Assembly (NCBI GenBank): GCA_029975475.1
Contig: JARKPB010000010.1
Span: 272,989-336,988, forward strand
Reading direction: 5' to 3'
Source of the DNA: Anaerolineaceae bacterium
GTDB taxonomy: Bacteria; Chloroflexota; Anaerolineae; Anaerolineales; Anaerolineaceae
DNA length: 64,000 bases
The stretch's first letter is position 1. Every line of letters begins with the position of its first letter. The translations under genes and the position numbers were made by a program. Of the stretch, positions 34,027-44,150 are shown piece after piece. A model generated the notes under the pieces. It was not told the DNA's origin and made no database searches. It was given only the letters and a program-made list of their open reading frames with translations.

Positions 34027-34482
34027 ATGGATACCCTGGATCGGCTATTTATCATCACCTCTTTTACGATCAGCCTGGCTTTGATCGCGCACTTTGCCTT
34101 GCGCAAATGGCGGTTTGAAACCGCGGTGAAGTACGGCTGGTGGGTGTATCTGCTTGGGCTGCCCGCCGCGGCGGTCAGCCTGGCGCTGCTGCTGGCTGGA
34201 AAGGCCTGGTACTTCTGGCTGGGCGGCTTCTTGTACCTTGCCTGGGCGGTGTTTGGCCTGGTGGTCGAATACGGCTTGAAGATCGAATGGCGCAGTCCGA
34301 TCCGGCCGGCGGTCTTTATCCCCTATATCGTCCTCTACCTGGCGATGCAAATGTTCTACTGGTTTCCGCTGGCGCGCCTGACCAGGCTGCTGGTGTATGT
34401 CTACGCGGGATTGTATGTCCTGGCAACCTGGCTGAATGTGACTTCTCACCAGAAAAATGTCCCCTCGATTGAGGCCAAATGA
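34027..34482 (+). CDS. Four-helix membrane protein, unknown function
   Basis: 151 aa from MDTLDRLFI, 7 nt after the SDR reading frame ends. Hydrophobic segments at about 6-25, 38-60, 64-84, 98-116 and 120-138. A conserved-looking aromatic stretch (YGWWVYLLGLP, AWYFWLGGFLYLAW) is present. Not recognised. Probably co-transcribed with the broken SDR. Confidence 0.7.
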   Translation: MDTLDRLFIITSFTISLALIAHFALRKWRFETAVKYGWWVYLLGLPAAAVSLALLLAGKAWYFWLGGFLYLAWAVFGLVVEYGLKIEWRSPIRPAVFIPYIVLYLAMQMFYWFPLARLTRLLVYVYAGLYVLATWLNVTSHQKNVPSIEAK

Positions 34483-34989
34483 AGCATGAAGTGGTACCAA
34501 TCAATTGGACAATCGAAGGCAAGCCCGACCTCCCGGCAGCGGCGCGGACCGCTGGGAGCGGGGGCTGGCCAGGGCGGCCGCGCTGCTCGGCAACCAGTGC
34601 CTGATCACCACCCCGGCGGGGTTTGAGAGGTCGGTCCCGGTGTTCAACCTCAAGATCCTCTCCGGGAACCCGGGGCGTGAAGTGCCGTACCGCGCTGGCC
34701 GTAGTAAAAACCCGGTCTGATCCAGCCATTCGTGAGAATTATGAATCAGCCGTTTTGATTGCCCGGGCGGCCATTATCTGCCATCCGCCTTTTACAGCCG
34801 GTGCCGGCTTCCGGGAAACCGCGGCGCATGACCGCGGGCTACAGGCGGGCCGTTTTTGCGGTATGGAGACCGCCCGCGCCTGGCTGATCGAATTGAAAGA
34901 TGACAGCCTGCTAAATCTGCGACTCGAGCAATCGCTGCCCAACCACCTCCGGCGGTATTTTCCTGCTGGCTGCAGCCAGCAGGCTGCGG
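34483..34989. other. 507-bp intergenic region without a supported gene
   Basis: Short open frames on both strands show no recognisable protein, and none has a convincing ribosome site. At 34962-34983 there is a perfect 22-bp inverted repeat (half-site CCTGCTGGCTG) just after the stop of the minus-strand lipoprotein gene. It lacks a T run on either side, so it is not a standard terminator. Confidence 0.6.
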
Positions 34990-36645
34990 CTATTTATCCG
35001 GCGCCCAGATTTCGTAGTTATCAAATTCAAAGACCGCTTCGTCGCCCTGATTGTTCAGCTGCACGCCAAGCGCCGGTGTGCCGTAATTGATGGAGGAATC
35101 CTTCGCGCGCGCTACCTGGACACCGTTGATCCAAAACACAAACTCGCTGCCGACCGCGTACACTTCCAGACGGTTCCAACCCTTGCGTTTTATCGCGGCG
35201 GAATAGGTGTTGGGCAAGATGGTCTTCCACTCACCGCCAACCCAGGCATCAAAAGTAAATTCCTGAATCGACGGAGCAATTAAGAAGCGATAGTAATCAT
35301 CACCAAACTGACGGAAAAATAGGCCGGCCTGTCCGTCCTCTGGACCGCTCACCTGGCGCAGATACATAGACAGGTGAAAATCAAACTGATAGGCCGCTTT
35401 CGAAAGAACATATGATGTCACTCCCTGTTTTGCCCTGCCTTCAAAGCGGTAAACCCCATCCTTAATCCGGAAGGTGTTGGTTTCCCAGTAATCGCCCAGG
35501 CTCAGCGAACCGGTGAACCACTTGCTTGGATTGAGATCAAAAGTATCGAACTGGATCAGCTTCCAACCGGCGGGCAATTTTACCGAAGGGGTTGAAGAGA
35601 AAGGCTCAATCACGCTCGCATCACAGGTTTGGGGTTTGGTCCCGATCTTTCCGCCTGTGACCGAGATCCGGTAATGCAGCAAGCGCAGCTCCGGTGCCGC
35701 GTAATACAATTCCGCTTCCAAAGCATACGGGTTGCTGGCCTGGTCGGAATTCCAGTGATCTTTATAGACAAATTTCATCACCAGTTCGCCCTCCCAGCTG
35801 GTCATGATGGGGTTAAGGGCTTCTCGGCTGTGAACGGCGTTTTCGGGGTCTCCGGCGATTTGTACCTGAACGGCCTCAAATGACTGGCTTCCGGTGGCAG
35901 AAGACCCCCATAACCCGTAGGTGCCGGGAGGAAGCTGGCTGGAGGAGGTTAGAAAGGCGGTCGTCACCCGGCGGCAAATTAAAATAGACGGCAGCGGTTT
36001 CGGGGTGAGCGATGGTGTCGCGCTGGGCAGCGGCGTAAGGGTCGGCGGCGGGGTGGATGTCGGCGGCATCGTAACGGTGGAGGTGTAAGTGAGCGAAGGT
36101 TTAGGGGTCTTGCTCGGCTTCACCGCCCGCGCCGCGCGACTGTCTTTTCGCACCATTAAGATTACGGGCGTGGACGAATCCTCTGATTTAACCTTTCTGG
36201 AAATCCAGGTCGTGTTGCTCCGCTGAACATCAACCGCTTCAATTCCTTCCCGGTCAGCTTCTATCGATCCGTCTTCGCGAATATTGAGGACTACTTCATC
36301 CTTAAACCGCAGCCCGGCATAATCGGTGTACCCCAGATCCTTAATGAGAATGTGAATATTCTGGCTGCCCAGGGCGTCGGGACAATAGATCAGTTTGGTG
36401 ATCTTGCCGGTGCGAATATCAATGATGCCGGAAGACGGGATGGAAGCCTTATCGCTGATTCCCCGGGCTGTAAAACCGCCTCCGCTTTCTGACCAGTATT
36501 CAAGATCAACGGCTTTTCCAGTCTTACAGAGCGGTTCCGTTGGCGTGTAATGATAAATATCGGAGTAACTCACCCGGGTATCGCAGGCGGAAAGGCAGGC
36601 GAGAAGCGCGAATCCCATCAGCAGAAACACGATAACCCGTTTCAT
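34990..36645 (-). CDS. Large lipoprotein with C-terminal concanavalin-like domain
   Basis: 551 aa from MKRVIVFLLMGFALL, with GGAGGAG upstream. The signal peptide ends ACLSAC. A cell-surface N-terminal beta domain (residues about 25-170) is followed by a Ser/Thr/Pro-rich linker (about 185-230, as in TPPPTLTPLPSATPSLTPKP). A middle beta domain comes next (240-360), then a terminal domain (about 375-551) with the LamG/DUF1080-like pattern GWNRLEVYAVGSEFVFWING and EFDNYEIWAP. This resembles sugar-binding surface proteins; the ligand is unknown. Confidence 0.78.
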   Translation of the reverse strand: MKRVIVFLLMGFALLACLSACDTRVSYSDIYHYTPTEPLCKTGKAVDLEYWSESGGGFTARGISDKASIPSSGIIDIRTGKITKLIYCPDALGSQNIHILIKDLGYTDYAGLRFKDEVVLNIREDGSIEADREGIEAVDVQRSNTTWISRKVKSEDSSTPVILMVRKDSRAARAVKPSKTPKPSLTYTSTVTMPPTSTPPPTLTPLPSATPSLTPKPLPSILICRRVTTAFLTSSSQLPPGTYGLWGSSATGSQSFEAVQVQIAGDPENAVHSREALNPIMTSWEGELVMKFVYKDHWNSDQASNPYALEAELYYAAPELRLLHYRISVTGGKIGTKPQTCDASVIEPFSSTPSVKLPAGWKLIQFDTFDLNPSKWFTGSLSLGDYWETNTFRIKDGVYRFEGRAKQGVTSYVLSKAAYQFDFHLSMYLRQVSGPEDGQAGLFFRQFGDDYYRFLIAPSIQEFTFDAWVGGEWKTILPNTYSAAIKRKGWNRLEVYAVGSEFVFWINGVQVARAKDSSINYGTPALGVQLNNQGDEAVFEFDNYEIWAPDK

Positions 36646-37028
36646 CTTCTCCTCCATTTGATTCAGGCACAACTTTAACCAGGCAGGCAATATGAATATT
36701 TTTCCGGAATGCTGTCGATCAATGAAAGGTATTTAATTTGAGCCGCAATTGGCTGGTCGCCCGTACTGATTGATGCAATGGATGGAACAGCCGTGCCCGG
36801 GCAAAAAACACGAACCCATAAACAAACCAATAACCCCTATAACCCCTTAAAAAAATAATAAACAAAATTGCAGCCGGAATCAAGACCCGCGGGGATGATG
36901 ATTGACCGCGCGCTGCTTAAGAGAAAAACGGAATACAAAGCATGAGCACCGCGGGACGCCCAAAGGCAGCCCGCGCGGCATGAAAAACCTTACCCGATAT
37001 GGATATAAATTAAAAAGATATCCCTCGG
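36646..37028. other. 383-bp AT-rich intergenic region
   Basis: Between two minus-strand genes. It contains A-rich and CCCCTATAACCCC-like stretches at 36800-36870 and presumably the promoter of the lipoprotein gene, but I cannot point to clear -35/-10 boxes. No supported gene. Confidence 0.5.
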
Positions 37029-38632
37029 TTATGGTTGGACGCAAGCAGCCGCCGTCAGAATCTCTCCGTCCGGACCCTGATAGACAGGCGCGTAGCGGGA
37101 CCTGAGGCTTTCAAGCTGAGCGTCTCCGAGGGGCAGGCTGCGCTGATTGTAAAACACGGCTTTCTCGGCAGGAAAAAGAATCAGCACCCCGCACTGTTGA
37201 TTGACCAGCCCGGCGAGGGCGCTTTCGTCATCTATGCCAACACTGCTGCCGGATGAAGTCCCTGAATTGTAGAGGTAATACGGGTTGCGGTTGGTATAAA
37301 AAAGAACCACATCGGGGGCGTTCGAGAGCAGCGGGATGCCCGCGGGCAGACGGTCGATTTTTTCAAAGATGGGCTGTCCCTTCCAGGCCGGAGAAGCATA
37401 GCCTTTTGGATAGGCGCTGTTATTGCGCAGATAATTCCCCAAAAATGAAGATTGTAGCCCACGAAGAACAGCACAATCATCACCTGAATCCACGGGAGCG
37501 AGACCTTAAAGCGAAACGATCTTTCCACAAACAAAGCCGCGGATAGAAGAAGCAAATACAGAGCCGGCAAGAGCGGCATCAAGGTCCGCTCATTGAGGTC
37601 CAGCATCCCGGAGAAAGCGTAGGCGATAAAGAGCACACCCAGATAGGCCGCGGCGAAGATCAGCGCGCCGAGCACAACCAGCCTGGCAGCGGATGGGTCA
37701 GCAGCGGCGCTTTTCCGCCCGGGCGCAAAGAGGCTAAACAGCGTCAGCCCCAGAAAAAAAGCGATCAAGACCGGGCTGGCGATCTTCGCGCTGAGGCCCG
37801 GGATCATCCCTGAGCGGTAAGGCAGCCAGTATTTGACCACGTTAAAAACGACGACCGCCATTTCGGTAATTTCCCGGGTCAGCGAATCCGGAAACGCAAA
37901 CACGCGCGTCCCAATGGTCTGGCGCTGCAGCAGCCCAATGCCGACCCACACCCCGGTGGGAACAAAACTCAGCAGACTGAATCCCAGGGCGCCCAGCCAG
38001 CGCTGCTTCGGTCCGCCGGAGCCAAACAAAAACCAGATCAGCAAGCCGGCGACCGGCACAGCCAGGAAGGCATAACGGGTAAACAGCGCCAGGGCGCTCA
38101 GGAATGCGGCGCCCAACAGCAGCTTCATCGAATTTTCCCGCGCCGCGGCCATACTCAGGAGAAGCGCCGGGAAACCCGGGGCACAGGCCAGCGGCTCGGA
38201 CATCATACTGCTGTAGGCGGATGCCAGCGCGGGGGTGGTCCCCAGAAGAATCGCAAACAGTAGGCCGGCGGCGTATGAACGGGTTACCCGAAAAAACAGC
38301 CACCCGCAGCCAATGGTTAAGCCGGCGAAGAGAATCAGATTCATCCACCGCGAGACGGCGATCAGGTCCAGATTTGCCCCGGCGAACGGGCTGAGCATAA
38401 TGGAGTAAAAAGGCGCAAAGACTTCGAGGCGTACAAAATCCCCTTGCGGCAGAACCACCCCCAGACCGGTTCCCTGAGCCAGATTGCGGGCGGCAGAAAA
38501 ATAGGCAGCCGAATCGCTAAAGCCCCAGGGAGCATAAGCGGTGCACAGATACAGATAAGTATCTGCGGCGGCCGCGATCAGCAGCAGGCCGAAAAAAAAG
38601 TATAGAAGTGGTCGTTTTGACGATAAGGTCAT
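37029..38632 (-). pseudogene. Frameshifted GT39-like membrane glycosyltransferase
   Basis: Two overlapping frames make one protein of about 530 aa. The first part starts MTLSSKRPLLYFFFGLL, has the luminal FSDSAAYFSAARNLAQGTGL motif and about ten membrane helices. The frame then changes in the run TTTTTGGGG (37437-37445 on the plus strand), and the second part continues NYLRNNSAYPKGYAS to the end at 37029. Adding one T restores the frame. The family (ArnT/PMT-like) transfers sugars from polyprenyl phosphate. A homopolymer sequencing error is as likely as a true mutation. Confidence 0.75.
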
Positions 38633-38724
38633 GCTTCTGCCGCCGGTGAAAATTCGTCGGGTGGAGAAAGATGGCGCTCCCCCAGGACCATTATACCCAG
38701 ATTTCATTCCGACATCCGGCAGGC

Positions 38725-38752
38725 TTGACAAATCAGAGAAAAGCAGTACAAT
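38725..38752 (+). promoter_or_regulatory. Consensus sigma-70 promoter of the exporter gene
   Basis: TTGACA, 16 bp, TACAAT. The start is expected near 38759, immediately ahead of the palindromic operator. Confidence 0.88.
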
Positions 38753-38760
38753 TTAGCCGT

Positions 38761-38782
38761 ACTTACCGACCGGTCGGTAAGT
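38761..38782 (+). promoter_or_regulatory. Perfect 22-bp palindromic operator, TetR type
   Basis: The half-site ACTTACCGACC is followed by its exact reverse complement. Placed at about +1 to +22 of the exporter promoter, it would block transcription when occupied. The TetR-family gene right after the exporter is the obvious ligand-responsive repressor. Confidence 0.88.
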
Positions 38783-38824
38783 AACACCTTTATAACGATT
38801 AATGGAGGCTTCAAATAATAATTT

Positions 38825-40225
38825 ATGGAATCTCGTCAACGCAATTCAATCCTGGCTGTGCTGTTTATCGGCGTACTGATGGGCGCGCTGGATATCGCTA
38901 TCGTCGGCCCGGCCCTGCCTTCGATTCGGGCCCAGTATCAGCTCGATGAACGCGCGCTTTCCTGGATCTTTAGTCTCTACGTTCTCTTCAATCTGATCGG
39001 CACGCCGCTGATGGCGAAACTCTCCGACCAGTTTGGGCGGCGCGGCATCTACATTCTGGATGTGTTCCTGTTTGCCGTTGGATCGCTGGTGGTGGCGCTT
39101 GCGCCCGGCTTCACCTTTGTGCTGATTGGCCGCGCCATCCAGGGCTTTGGCGCCGGGGGTATTTTCCCGGTGGCCAGCGCTGTGATCGGGGATACCTTCC
39201 CGCCTGAAAAACGCGGCAGCGCCCTCGGGCTGATCGGCGCGGTTTTTGGTCTGGCTTTCCTGATTGGCCCAATCCTGGGCGGGGTCATTCTCTCCATGGC
39301 CAGCTGGCACTGGCTGTTCTACATCAACCTGCCGATCGCGGCGGTCGTGATCGCGCTCAGCCTGCGCCTGCTGCCTACCAGCCGACCGGTTAATTCCAAC
39401 CGCTTCGATTGGGCTGGCGCAATGCTGCTCACCCTGATGCTGGCCAGCCTGGCGCTGGCGGTCAACCAGGTGGATGTTCGCCACTTCTTCACCAGCCTGA
39501 TCTCGGTGAACGTGCTGCCCTTCCTGGCCGCATTCGCCGCGATCTTCTTCCTGCTGACGCGGGTTGAAAAGCGCGCCGCGAATCCCATCGTCCCGCCGGC
39601 GCTCTTTGACCGCCGGCAGCTGCGCCTGACCTACGCGCTCTCCGCCGGAGCAGGTTTCGCCGAAGCCGGTCTGGTCTTCCTGCCGCTGCTGGCGGTAGTC
39701 TCGCTGGCGGGGGCCGGCATTCAGGAGAAGAACGCGTCCTGGATGCTGATGCCCGTGGTGCTGGCAATGGTGGTCGGGGCGCCGACCAGCGGACGAATGC
39801 TCGACCGGGTCGGTTCGCGGGCGGTTATCCTGACCGGCACCAGCCTGTTAACAGCCGGTATGGCGCTGGTGGGTCTGTTTTCCGGCAGCTTGGCGGTGTT
39901 CATCACGGCCGGGGTGCTGATCGGGCTGGGGCTGTCCGCCCTGCTGGGCGCGCCCCTGCGCTACATCATGCTCAATGAATCACGCCTGGAGGAGCGTTCG
40001 GTTGCCCAGGGGGTGGTCGCCATTTTCACCAGCGCCGGGCAGCTGCTGGGCGGGGCATTAACCGGAGCCATCGCTTCTTCAGGCGGCGCATCCGGCAGCC
40101 CTTCCGCCGGTTACAGCCTGGCGTTTCTGACCATTGGAGCCATGAGCCTGCTGCTGGCGCTGATGGCTTTGCGCCTGAAAAACCGGCAGGCGGAACAATC
40201 CGCCGCGCGGGCGCTCCAGTCCTGA
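38825..40225 (+). CDS. MFS multidrug exporter, DHA2 (EmrB/QacA) type
   Basis: 466 aa with fourteen hydrophobic helices. Motif A in loop 2-3 reads MAKLSDQFGRRGIY, motif C in helix 5 reads GLAFLIGPILGGVI, and motif D1-like ALDIAIVGPALPSI is at the N-terminus. Such proteins export lipophilic cations and drugs with protons. Strong repressible promoter upstream, TetR regulator downstream. Confidence 0.93.
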   Translation: MESRQRNSILAVLFIGVLMGALDIAIVGPALPSIRAQYQLDERALSWIFSLYVLFNLIGTPLMAKLSDQFGRRGIYILDVFLFAVGSLVVALAPGFTFVLIGRAIQGFGAGGIFPVASAVIGDTFPPEKRGSALGLIGAVFGLAFLIGPILGGVILSMASWHWLFYINLPIAAVVIALSLRLLPTSRPVNSNRFDWAGAMLLTLMLASLALAVNQVDVRHFFTSLISVNVLPFLAAFAAIFFLLTRVEKRAANPIVPPALFDRRQLRLTYALSAGAGFAEAGLVFLPLLAVVSLAGAGIQEKNASWMLMPVVLAMVVGAPTSGRMLDRVGSRAVILTGTSLLTAGMALVGLFSGSLAVFITAGVLIGLGLSALLGAPLRYIMLNESRLEERSVAQGVVAIFTSAGQLLGGALTGAIASSGGASGSPSAGYSLAFLTIGAMSLLLALMALRLKNRQAEQSAARALQS

Positions 40226-40253
40226 AGGGTATAATCAATTCTGAGGAAAGCCC

Positions 40254-40841
40254 ATGGAAACGCCGAACGATACCACGATGCGCCGCAAAATCCTGCAAAC
40301 CGCTGCGGGGTTATTTACCGCGCATGGTTACGACGGCGTTTCCATGCGCGAAATCAGCGAAGCCTGCGGGCTTTCCAAGCCTGGCTTGTATTACCACTTC
40401 TTTGATAAGGAAACCCTTTTCCTGGCCGTGCTGGAGGACCATCTGGAGGGGTTATCGGCGCTGCTGGACCAGATTGAGCAAAGCGCCCTCAGCCCACGCA
40501 AAAAACTATCCGCCTTCATCCGCGCCGTCCTGGTGGATTTTCCGGCGGACCAGCGCGCCATTATCCGCCTGGCGTCCCAGGAAATTGGCAAATTGAACCC
40601 AACCCGGCGCGAAGCTTTTAATCAGCAGTATGAAACCCGCTTTACCGGCCGCCTTGCCGCTCTCCTGGCGGCCGGGATCGCAGCGGGGGAATTCCGCGCG
40701 CTTGATCCGCAAGCCGGCATGTGGGCGCTGCTGGGGATGATGTACCCCTTCTTCAACCTGCGCTTTCCGCAAAACGGAATGGATGCCGAAGCGGCCGCGA
40801 ATCTGGTAGACAGCGTGTTTTTTGAAGGGATCGCCAGGTAG
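40254..40841 (+). CDS. TetR-family transcriptional repressor
   Basis: 195 aa. The N-terminal HTH is visible as ILQTAAGLFTAHGYDGVSMREI and ACGLSKPGLYYHFFDKETL; the helical C-terminal ligand domain carries AIIRLASQEIGKLNPTRRE. TATAAT at 40230-40235 with a GAGGAAA ribosome site suggests its own weak promoter besides read-through from the exporter. Expected to bind the palindrome at 38761-38782. Confidence 0.93.
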   Translation: METPNDTTMRRKILQTAAGLFTAHGYDGVSMREISEACGLSKPGLYYHFFDKETLFLAVLEDHLEGLSALLDQIEQSALSPRKKLSAFIRAVLVDFPADQRAIIRLASQEIGKLNPTRREAFNQQYETRFTGRLAALLAAGIAAGEFRALDPQAGMWALLGMMYPFFNLRFPQNGMDAEAAANLVDSVFFEGIAR

Positions 40842-40981
40842 CCGCGTCTGGCGCGGATCAGTATTTTCAGATCGATCGCCTCAGAAAACACCCCTGCGCC
40901 AGCCTGATCAGCCGCGTTGACCCGGGTGGTACCAGCCTCGATCGGGGTTATACGAGGACGGGTCCGCTGGCATGAATCCGG

Positions 40982-40987
40982 TATAAT
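40982..40987 (+). promoter_or_regulatory. -10 element of the mrp operon
   Basis: TATAAT 27 bp before the mrpA start; no recognisable -35, consistent with several other genes here. Confidence 0.5.
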
Positions 40988-41013
40988 TTTTAACAATCCG
41001 ATTCAGGGAAAAG

Positions 41014-43332
41014 ATGACCAGTTTTCTTCTTTCACTGACAGGCGGCCTGCTCGCCGCACTCGCCGCTCCATGGCTGACCCGCCGGTTTCCAAAACGTTCC
41101 GGCTGGCTGCTGGCGCTTGCCCCGCTGGGGATCCTGGTCAGTTTAATGAATTTGCTGCCAGCTCTCAGGAACGGAGAGAGCCCGAGCGTGTCGCTGGCCT
41201 GGGCTGAGAGTCTGGGGTTGTCCGCCACTTTCCAGCTCGACGGGCTGGGGGCGCTGCTGGCTGCCCTGGTGGCCGGGATCGGCGCGCTAGTTTTAATTTA
41301 CGGGGGCGCGTACCTGAGCGGGCACCCCAACCTGACGCGTTTTTATGTAGTCGTCCTGCTGTTTATGACCGCGATGCTCGGGCTGGCGGTCAGCGCCAAC
41401 GCCCTGCTCCTGTTTATCTTCTGGGAACTGACCAGCATCACCTCTTTCCTTTTGATTGGTTTTGAGCATGAGCGCCCGGCCGCGCGGGCGGCCGCCTGGC
41501 AGGCGCTGCTGGTGACCGGCGGCGGCGGGCTGGCGCTCCTGGCTGGGTTCATCCTGCTGGGCAACCTGACCGGCAGTTACGAGATTCCGCAGTGGATCGC
41601 CCAGAAAGAGGTCATCGCGGCCAGCCCGCAATCCACGGCCGCATTTCTGTTAATCCTCGCGGGTGCGATGACCAAATCCGCCCAGTTCCCCTTCCATTTC
41701 TGGCTGCCCAACGCCATGGAAGCGCCCACCCCGGTGAGCGCTTATCTGCATTCCGCCACCATGGTGAAAGCGGGCGTCTTTCTGTTGGCCCGCCTGCTGC
41801 CGGCGCTGGGAGGGCTGCCCGCCTGGCAGGGGCTTATTCCCTGGATCGGGCTGGCCACCCTGTTGACCGGCGCGCTGTTATCGCTTGGCCAGGCGGACCT
41901 TAAAAAGCTGCTGGCTTATACCACCGTGGCATCTCTGGGCGCACTGGTGATGCTGCTGGGGATCAACACCCCCCTGTCGGTCAAAGCCGCCATGGTCTTC
42001 CTGCCAGCCCACGCGCTGTACAAAGGCGCGCTTTTTCTGGTAGCCGGAGGGGTAGATCACGCCGTGCACACCCGCGATATCCGCGACCTGGGCGGCTTGG
42101 GCCGCGCCATGCCGCTGACCGCGGCCGCGGCAGGGCTGGCCGCTTTATCCATGGCTGGCATCCCGCCCTTCTTCGGCTTTATTGCCAAAGAGGTGGTGTA
42201 CGAATCCGCGCTTGGTGCCCCAGCCCTGGCAGCCTGGGTTACAGCCCTGACCATTCTGGCCAACATCATCCTGGCCGCAGCGGCCGGGTGGGTTGCTTTG
42301 GCTCCCTTCTGGGAAAAGGCGCGCAAAGACCTGCATCCCCACGAGGGAGGGGCTGGCCTGTGGTTGCCGCCGCTGATTCTAGCGGCGCTGGGACTGGTCA
42401 GCGGGCTGCTGCCTGAGCTGGCGGCGAAAAACTGGATCGCTCCCGCGGTGAGCAGCGTGCTGGGCAAGCCTTACGAGGTGAAACTTTCCCTCTGGCACGG
42501 TCTGAACCTGCCGCTGTTATTCTCCCTGATCACCCTGCTGGCAGCAGTGCTGCTCTACACGCTGCGTGTGGCTGCGCGCAGCGCCGACGCGGACGCCTGG
42601 CAGCACCTCGCCAGGTTTGGTCCGGCGGCCATGTATGCGCGGGGGCTCAAAGGCCTGCTCTCCTTCGCTGCCCTGCAAACTCGCCTGCTGCAAAGCGGTT
42701 ATTTGCGGGTATATGTGTTGTTTATCACCCTCTTCACCGTGGGCATGGCGCTGCCGCCGGCTTTGCTCTCCATGCGCGCGCTGCCGCCGGCGGTGTGGAC
42801 AGGGGTGCGTTTTTATGACGTCATCCTGGTCCTGATCATCGTGACCGCGGCCTTTTTTGTCGTCCGCGCCACCTCGCGCCTGGCCACTATCGCCCTTCTG
42901 GGGGCGATCGGGTTCAGCATTGCCATTCTTTTCCTGCTCTACAGTGCCCCGGACCTGGCGATGACCCAGTTCGCGGTTGAAACCCTGACGGTGATTCTGT
43001 TTGTGCTGGTGATCTACCGCCTGCCCAAGTTCAGCCGGTTGAGCAGCCGGCCTGCCCGCCTGCGCGATATCTTAATCGCCGGCCTGGGTGGTTTGATGAT
43101 GACCCTGTTGATGCTGGTGGTCTCGTATCACGGGCAAGATTCGCGTCTGGCCAGTTTTTTCATGGAAAACAGCCTGCCAAAGGCTTACGGACGCAACGTG
43201 GTCAACGTTATCCTGGTGGACTTTCGCGGTTTTGATACCCTGGGAGAGATTACCGTGTTGGCCATCGCCGCCGTTGGGGTCTTTGCCCTGGTGCGCGGCG
43301 CGGCAAAGCGAAAGGGGGAACGGCATGAATAG
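41014..43332 (+). CDS. mrpA: Mrp antiporter subunit A
   Basis: 772 aa, the usual length of MrpA with its C-terminal extension. The NuoL-like core carries [50 protein letters not shown] and [14 protein letters not shown], with the key Glu and Lys residues of proton-translocating subunits. The end carries the DUF4040-type part ([25 protein letters not shown]). MrpA-D form the proton/sodium pathway of a cation/proton antiporter in the cytoplasmic membrane. Start of a tightly packed seven-gene operon. Confidence 0.95.
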   Translation: MTSFLLSLTGGLLAALAAPWLTRRFPKRSGWLLALAPLGILVSLMNLLPALRNGESPSVSLAWAESLGLSATFQLDGLGALLAALVAGIGALVLIYGGAYLSGHPNLTRFYVVVLLFMTAMLGLAVSANALLLFIFWELTSITSFLLIGFEHERPAARAAAWQALLVTGGGGLALLAGFILLGNLTGSYEIPQWIAQKEVIAASPQSTAAFLLILAGAMTKSAQFPFHFWLPNAMEAPTPVSAYLHSATMVKAGVFLLARLLPALGGLPAWQGLIPWIGLATLLTGALLSLGQADLKKLLAYTTVASLGALVMLLGINTPLSVKAAMVFLPAHALYKGALFLVAGGVDHAVHTRDIRDLGGLGRAMPLTAAAAGLAALSMAGIPPFFGFIAKEVVYESALGAPALAAWVTALTILANIILAAAAGWVALAPFWEKARKDLHPHEGGAGLWLPPLILAALGLVSGLLPELAAKNWIAPAVSSVLGKPYEVKLSLWHGLNLPLLFSLITLLAAVLLYTLRVAARSADADAWQHLARFGPAAMYARGLKGLLSFAALQTRLLQSGYLRVYVLFITLFTVGMALPPALLSMRALPPAVWTGVRFYDVILVLIIVTAAFFVVRATSRLATIALLGAIGFSIAILFLLYSAPDLAMTQFAVETLTVILFVLVIYRLPKFSRLSSRPARLRDILIAGLGGLMMTLLMLVVSYHGQDSRLASFFMENSLPKAYGRNVVNVILVDFRGFDTLGEITVLAIAAVGVFALVRGAAKRKGERHE

Positions 43333-43756
43333 GAAACCGGAAAAACTGCAACGTTCACTGCTGCTGCCGGTCGCCGCGCGTTACCTGATGCCGCTGCTGC
43401 TCATTTTTTCAATATTTCTCCTGCTGCGCGGACACAACGAAATTGGCGGTGGATTTATCGGCGGACTGGTGGCAGCCAGCGCTCTAATGTTGTACGCCAT
43501 CGCCGTCAGCCCGGCGGCGCTGCGGAGTTTGCTGCCCTTCGAACCGCGCAGCCTGGTGGCGGTCGGGCTGCTGACCTCGCTGATCAGCGGATTGATCCCT
43601 TTGTTCGCCGGGCGCCCGTTCCTCACCGGGTTGTGGCTGAAGACTGAGATTCCCGTGCTGGGTAAAATCGGCACCCCCCTGCTGTTTGACCTGGGCGTAT
43701 ACCTGCTGGTGGTCGGCATCGTCCTGTGGATTTTACTCACCCTGGCGGAGGATTGA
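43325..43756 (+). CDS. mrpB: Mrp antiporter subunit B
   Basis: 143 aa, started at the ATG with GGGGGAACGGC upstream and overlapping the mrpA stop by 8 nt. [34 protein letters not shown] is split over helices 1 and 2 and is typical for MrpB/MnhB. Four membrane helices. Confidence 0.93.
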   Translation: MNRKPEKLQRSLLLPVAARYLMPLLLIFSIFLLLRGHNEIGGGFIGGLVAASALMLYAIAVSPAALRSLLPFEPRSLVAVGLLTSLISGLIPLFAGRPFLTGLWLKTEIPVLGKIGTPLLFDLGVYLLVVGIVLWILLTLAED

Positions 43757-43757
43757 G

Positions 43758-44150
43758 ATGACGTTCTTGCTTGCGCTGGCCGCCGGAGCGCTTTTCGCCG
43801 CTGGGATATACATGATTCTGCGCCGCAGTCTGGTAAAGATTCTGGTCGGGCTGCTGCTGCTCGGCTACGCCGTGAACCTGTTGTTGTTCAACTCGGCCGT
43901 GCTGGTGCCGGGGCGCCCGCCCTTAATCCCTGCCGGTCAGACCGTTCCCCCGGAAATCAGCGCCGACCCGCTGGCCCAGGCGCTGATCCTGACCGCGATT
44001 GTGATTTCATTCGGTGTTACCGCTTTTGTGGTCGTGCTGATTCGCCAGGCCTACCAGGTGGTCGGCACGGATGACCTCAACGAGATGCGCTGCACGGACA
44101 TCCCCTGCGAAGACAGCGAGTTGAAAGACGGCAAGGAGGGCGGCGCATGA
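43758..44150 (+). CDS. mrpC: Mrp antiporter subunit C
   Basis: 130 aa. NuoK-like: GIYMILRRSLVKILVGLLLL and DPLAQALILTAIVISFGVTA. One base separates it from mrpB; the last four bases overlap mrpD (ATGA). A longer C-terminal tail (CTDIPCEDSELKDGKEGGA) than NuoK. Confidence 0.93.
   Translation: MTFLLALAAGALFAAGIYMILRRSLVKILVGLLLLGYAVNLLLFNSAVLVPGRPPLIPAGQTVPPEISADPLAQALILTAIVISFGVTAFVVVLIRQAYQVVGTDDLNEMRCTDIPCEDSELKDGKEGGA

Noticed and set aside
34505..34720. 71-codon plus-strand frame in the gap after the four-helix protein
   Set aside because: No ribosome site, no recognisable family and no support from neighbours.
40924..40936. GGGTGGTACC resembling the conserved T-box sequence upstream of the mrp operon
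   Set aside because: GGTACC is palindromic and likely by chance; no specifier stem, no antiterminator/terminator pair, and the downstream genes are not amino-acid related.
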